In this document: piece by piece, positions 43,501 through 49,500 of the stretch
Numbering within the stretch: position 1 is the first letter of the stretch
Layout of the letters: every line of letters starts with the position of its first letter
Assembly (NCBI GenBank): GCA_018340805.1
Contig: JACMZG010001914.1
Span: 5,430,612 to 5,494,611, forward strand
DNA length: 64,000 bases
Source: Microvelia longipes
Taxonomy: Eukaryota; Arthropoda; Insecta; Hemiptera; Veliidae
Direction of reading: 5' to 3'
Made by a program: the position numbers and the translations under genes
The notes under the pieces: generated by a model
Databases searched by the model: none
What the model was told of the DNA's origin: nothing
The model's input: the letters and a program-made list of their open reading frames with translations, nothing else

Positions 43501-46500
43501 ATTTCCTCCACCCTGCTTTGTTGATTTATATAAAATGCTAAGCAGTCAACAAAGAGCACCATTTTTAAACATTTCTATAGTATAGCACACAACAAAAGTC
43601 AGTTGACAGCGTAGGAAAATAATGTCAGGAAGCCAATGAGTTTAATCCACACACACAATTTCATATCGGACCAACCTCATTGGCTCCTCAACACTATTTT
43701 CCCACACTGTCACCTGATTTTAGCCATGTGTTATACTAAAAAATCCTCTTCAGGACTTTTTAACTTAGGCCCTCTTGTAAGAAAAAATTAAACCTGGTTT
43801 CCAAAGAGGAGTAGCACGTTTTCCAAAATAGGTCTATATCACCGAAAAAGGATTTGTGTCTCATATCAGAGGTAATTAATGTTCATTTTTTACAACCTAT
43901 CCTAATCTTATAATCATAAAAAATCGGAGCAACTTTATTATTTACTTGAACTTCAAGAAAAAACACCATTATCGAAACTGTAACATTGGGTAAAAAAATA
44001 ATATCTATATAAAATAAACTTGTGTCCTAAGCGCTATATAAACTAATTTTAAAAAATTCCGCTTGAACAGGTTGTTATAGCTGGTAAAGATTAAAATTAT
44101 GGAGGGATAAGTGGCGCTACAATGCGGATATACAGAGGAACTAAAATTGACAGAATTTGATCAGAGCCATGTGAAGGGTGGAAGTCGGTTAGTTGGAAGT
44201 CCAATCATAAAAATAAATAAACTTATAAATAAAAACAGATTAGTTACACAAAAGTCCTTTATTTTTTAATATATAATAATAACTAAGCTTTCGACTAAAA
44301 ATTAGTCATCATCAGAGTTTAACAAATATAAAATATAAAATGAAAATACAATTTTACAGACTACTTCATATTGCACCTTGGTATGTTTTGGTAAGCTATG
44401 TTTAAAAAACCGTTAAAAACTGTTACATTGAAGAATTTTTAAAAAAATATCAATATTCAATCAAAATATCAAAAAATATGATATTTTTTTAAAAATTCTT
44501 CAATGTAACAGTTTTTAACGGTTTTTTAAACATAGCTTACCAAAACATACCAAGGTGCAATATGAAGTAGTCTGTAAAATTGTATTTTCATTTTATATTT
44601 TATATTTGTTAAACTCTGATGATGACTAATTTTTAGTCGAAAGCTTAGTTATTATTATATATTACAAAATAAAGGACTTTTGTGTAATTAATCTGTTTTT
44701 ATTTATATATTGTTTTACAAGTCCACAAATAAGAAACTTTTTAATAAACTTATACTTTATTTATTTTTATTTTTTATCAAGGCAAGTTGCATTAATTGTT
44801 CTTCATTCTAATTTAAGAGGACTCTTTTGATTTTAAACTGAGTTTAAAATCAAAAAGAAAGTTTATTTATTTTTTTTGTAAAAACTACATGTTATACACA
44901 AATAAAGATTATTATAAATAAAAATATATGTCCAGCCATAGCTGAACATATGATTAAGAAAAAACATAAACAATGTTAGACATAACATAGACAATGTTAG
45001 AGTCCTACATTCCGGAATAATTTGAATAAATGACGCATTTTGGAAAGTCTTTACATCAAAACCGACCCAAACACCATGAATAAAAAACAGGATACAAAAA
45101 AAATAAATAGTATTTACTCAAATATTTTAAATTTAAAAAGACCCCATAAAAATACAGTGCCTCCATCTACAATTCCAAATCACCATTCAGTTAATAGTTT
45201 GTCCCTGCCTCCTTAATATTTTTGTTTACTAACGTTTTCTGTCATTTATTCTAAATTATTTTCAATTTCATAAGTTGCATTTAAAAAAAAATGTTTGCAT
45301 TACAATTTTAGCTTTATTTTGGATTCATCTGAAGATGTTGAACTTCGCTAAATGAAACGTTGTGAGAGTTATTAAATAAATTAATATTATATTGGACTGA
45401 AGTCTTCAAAAAATTTAAAATAAAAAAATAAATATTTGGAAAAATAAAAAAACCATAGTGACAAAAAAATATTATAACATGTTATTAAATATGTCAAAAA
45501 GAAATGGAGAAGAAACTCCAGCCAGTGTTTCTTAACAATTTTTACTTTGAATGTAGTTTACTAAGTTTTAAGAATTTTTTAAAACAAACAAAAAAAATGA
45601 TAAAAATTTATATAAAATTATTTTAATAAATTAAAAATGATTAAATAAACAAAAAAAAGTTAAAAATATAAAACATAAAAATAAATAAAATTACAAGTAG
45701 ACTAGGACAAGAGTGCGAGATTAGATTTAAAGCTTAACATATTTCCTAAGACATCAAGGTAAGCATTTTGTTGTTTAAGCTGTAGTCCGTTCTCAACGCT
45801 GAATATGAAACTGGATACAGTACTTATGTTTTTATACTATAGTAGAATAGAATAACAATGGTATAACTCACTAAAAATCAGTTGACTGTGTAGGAAAACA
45901 GTGTTGAGGAAACAATGAGATTAGCCTAATATGAAATTGTGGGCGTGGCTTAACATCTAGGAGTAACTTCTAGGCTCCCTCCCATTATTATCCCACGCTG
46001 TCAACAGTCTCTAACTGTGTGTTAGACTATGATAAACACAATACCTTCAAAAACTTCCATGAGTTTTGATGAAACTAGATTTTTAAAAATGGCTGCCAAT
46101 TTATCTAAGAATATAGTGGAATAAAATTAACAAGTGACTTTACTCATGTATTTCGAGCTTTCGATATGACTGGAAATGTCAAAACAAAAAAAATTAAGCC
46201 GCTAGGGCTACTTTTAGCGACTATTGTAATCGAAGAGGAAGTTATGCCTAATGTCATGTCTGTTATAAAGGTTACATTGCAAGACAGAAATTTGTACAAA
46301 ATAATTACAAAATTTGCTAATACATTTTATTTTTATTTTTTGGGTGCAAGGAAAACAACACGGAGGGTTTGTGTACAAAATATTATGAAATTTGATATTC
46401 CTCTGTCATTTAAATAGTGGCAGCCATTTTTAAAAATATTGAGAAAACTCGATTCTTTTTTAAATTAATTTTTCAAAACAAGCACTAGCTTTGTGGAAAA

Positions 46501-49500
46501 AACTAGGGAGCGGAAAAAAACTTTGTAAACAAATCAGGTTATTTTACCCGTGTTTTGGTGATGCTTTTTTACATTCCTTTGGTGTAGTATTATTATATAA
46601 TATCATTTTCATGATTAATTAAAAAGTTGTTTTCTAAATGATGTAAACACAAAAATGTGAACGATTGCTGGGAAGGAGGTATTTTTTTTATAAGTATTTT
46701 TTTTTTATTTTTTATAAGTATTTTTTTCTAATTTTAAGTGAGGGGTTGGCAGCGGCTTTTCTGATTGGTCGATCCCCAAAATCCTTATGACCTTGGGGAT
46801 TTATAAACTTAACGATGGACTGTAAGAATGAAAGATGAATGAGCAGTTAAAATATTGTGTAAACAAACACTTGTTAATTCATTCCACTATATTTGATACT
46901 TTAGTCTTAAATTACTTTTTTTTTTTAATTGCTGCATGAATAAAGATGGGGTCAAAATTATAGAACACAAACAGGATAGCAAATTGGTTCTAGTGAAGTA
47001 AAAATGAGGGGTCAGCGGTAGAGACAGTGTTCCAACTTATACCCTTTCCCTTATGGGAGCAATAGACCAGCTTTTAATCAAGAAGAGCCTATTACAACTG
47101 CTATGCCACTAGTACCTACCTACCTACCTAGTACACCTACTGGCTGTTTTGTTGATTTTGTATCCATTACTAAGCAAAAAAACTTATATAAATTGGCACT
47201 TTTCTACAAAGTGCTACTTTTCTAAATAAGCCAACTAAAAAAAGAAAGCCACTTGAACCAATTTTTATAACTGGTGAATATTAGCAGCAATATTATGGAT
47301 ATTAGTTCCAATATCCAGGCTTCGCAGCCCGGGCTATGCTCTAAGATTTTATGAATAGTATTTGTATTAAAAAGATTTCACCAACTTTAATTAATTCATA
47401 GAGTGTAGTAGATGCAACCCACTTAAGGTGGTTCCCGCAAAGTGAATACCCTGATGGGCCGAATGGCCCTAAAACAGGCATTTTATTTTATTTTATTAGC
47501 AGCAATGAGTGACTTGTGGTGCTGCAATACGGATATTCTCACCCTGAATATTCGCACTACTTTTAGTTCTAAAAGTGACAGAATCTGCCTAGGACCATGT
47601 GAAGGGTGGAATTGAGAATACTGCCTCTACCAATAAACCCTCATTTTTTCATCACTTATAGAGAAGTTTTCAGATTATTAGCCGATTTCAATCTTGGTAG
47701 GAAACCCTTATTGCATTCTGAGAAGTGTTTATTTAATACTTTATCAATAACTCTGTTGACAAAATATGTTAAATTCTATTAATGTTACTAGTTTGTTAGA
47801 TTTTTATCCTCTCACTCTTTGCTACCTATTAAGTCCTATCTATAGTCTATCATTTAGTCTAAAAATCTTTACAGGTCAGTTTAGACACCACTGATTCTTA
47901 AGAAAAAAAATCCCTGCAAGAAGGGAGCGGGAAAAAACTATGTAAACTAATCAGGTTATTTAACCTGTATTTTCATGGCGATGTTTTATTTTTTCATTTC
48001 TTTTGTGTAGTTTTATTTTAAAATATCATTTTTAAGATTAATTCGAAAGTAGTTTTCAAAACGATGTAATCAAAAGAAGAACCACAAGCAAAGTGAATGA
48101 TTACTGGGAAGAAGGTTTTTTCCCTACAGCGGTTATTGTGGTAGGGATTTTTTTTCTCTTTTTAAGTGAGAGGTTGGCAGCGGCTTCTCTGATTGGTCAA
48201 TCCCCAAAATACTTATGACCTTGGGGATTTTTAAACTAAATGATAGACTGTAGTATCTGCACTTTACCTGCCCTGCTACTCAACTCCTAGCACTCCTTCT
48301 CCTGCGTGTCCTTTCTGTATTAAAATCGGTCTACATCCAAGAAGTCTCACATACTAATCTATACCTATATTCATTATAATTTTTTGAATCATTATTCAAT
48401 GTTCATATTTTTAGTTAAATTATACTCCATGTTCTAAAATCTATGTTCATGTGTTTATTTATTAACATGGGTGGGGGACCCTAAAGATATTACAAACAAA
48501 CTCATTTCTGAAAGACTGTTCTACTTCTTTGAAACAATATAAATTAAATTGGTTCGATAAATATTAAGAACTTTAGAGCTTTTTGGACTGTTTTAAATTG
48601 TAATATCAATTAAATACTTAAAAGACTTCAGTCCCTTTTTTTACATAGAGCTTTTGCCCAGGGATCCTGAGCAAAAGTTCTTCAGTTCTTAAAAGGCAAA
48701 ATGAGAAAGTTTGGAAATTAATAAAATTTTGAATGTTTTTTATATCACGTGTCTAACTAAGTAAATAAATATTAAATGAAATTACAAAAAGGTAAAAGAA
48801 AAGTTAAGATTTTAAGATTATTTAATATAATTAATTTAATAGATAAATATTAAGGACCATTTTTTTTATGTTAATTATTATATGATAATAATTAACACTC
48901 AACAAATAGCTTTTAATTATTTGGGATAAATGAACTTACAGGTTCAACAGGCTTAGCAGGTTTCTTCTTGGTAGATATGGGTGTGGAGGATTCTCCAAAA
49001 TCTAAACTTCTTTTAGACTTTGGTCTACATGATGCATCGTATGCACCAAAATAATCTTCTTCTGTAAAATAATAAGCATTATTAATAGTTTGGAGCATAT
49101 GGGTGGAGAAGCCAAAGTGAGGCGAATAAGTTGGAGCATATGGGCAGAAAAGCCTAAGTCATGCTAATAAGTTGACTTATACTAATAAATTCGTAATAAT
49201 CAATGACAAAACAAAAATTGTATTTTTCATGAGCCAATAAAACGACTTGGAGGGTTTGTTTACACAATATTATGACATTTGACAATTTACTTCCAGTTTA
49301 GAGTGGCAGCTACTGTTAAAATACAGAGAACACTCAATTTTTTTCAAAAACAAATTTTTCAAAACTCGCACTAGTATTTTAGGGGAATTAGTTCACTTTT
49401 TATTTTATTCCACTGTAGTCAAATAACATCGGTGATAGATGATGAACAGGTTTCTTTACTTTTATATATTTTTGAGTGGAGTTTCCCCACTTAAAATTTT

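Noticed and set aside
44224..44708. Palindrome as pure sequencing artefact (foldback read)
   Set aside because: The arms differ at several positions and have a distinct 26-bp spacer, and the same boxes recur elsewhere; still worth confirming with raw reads.
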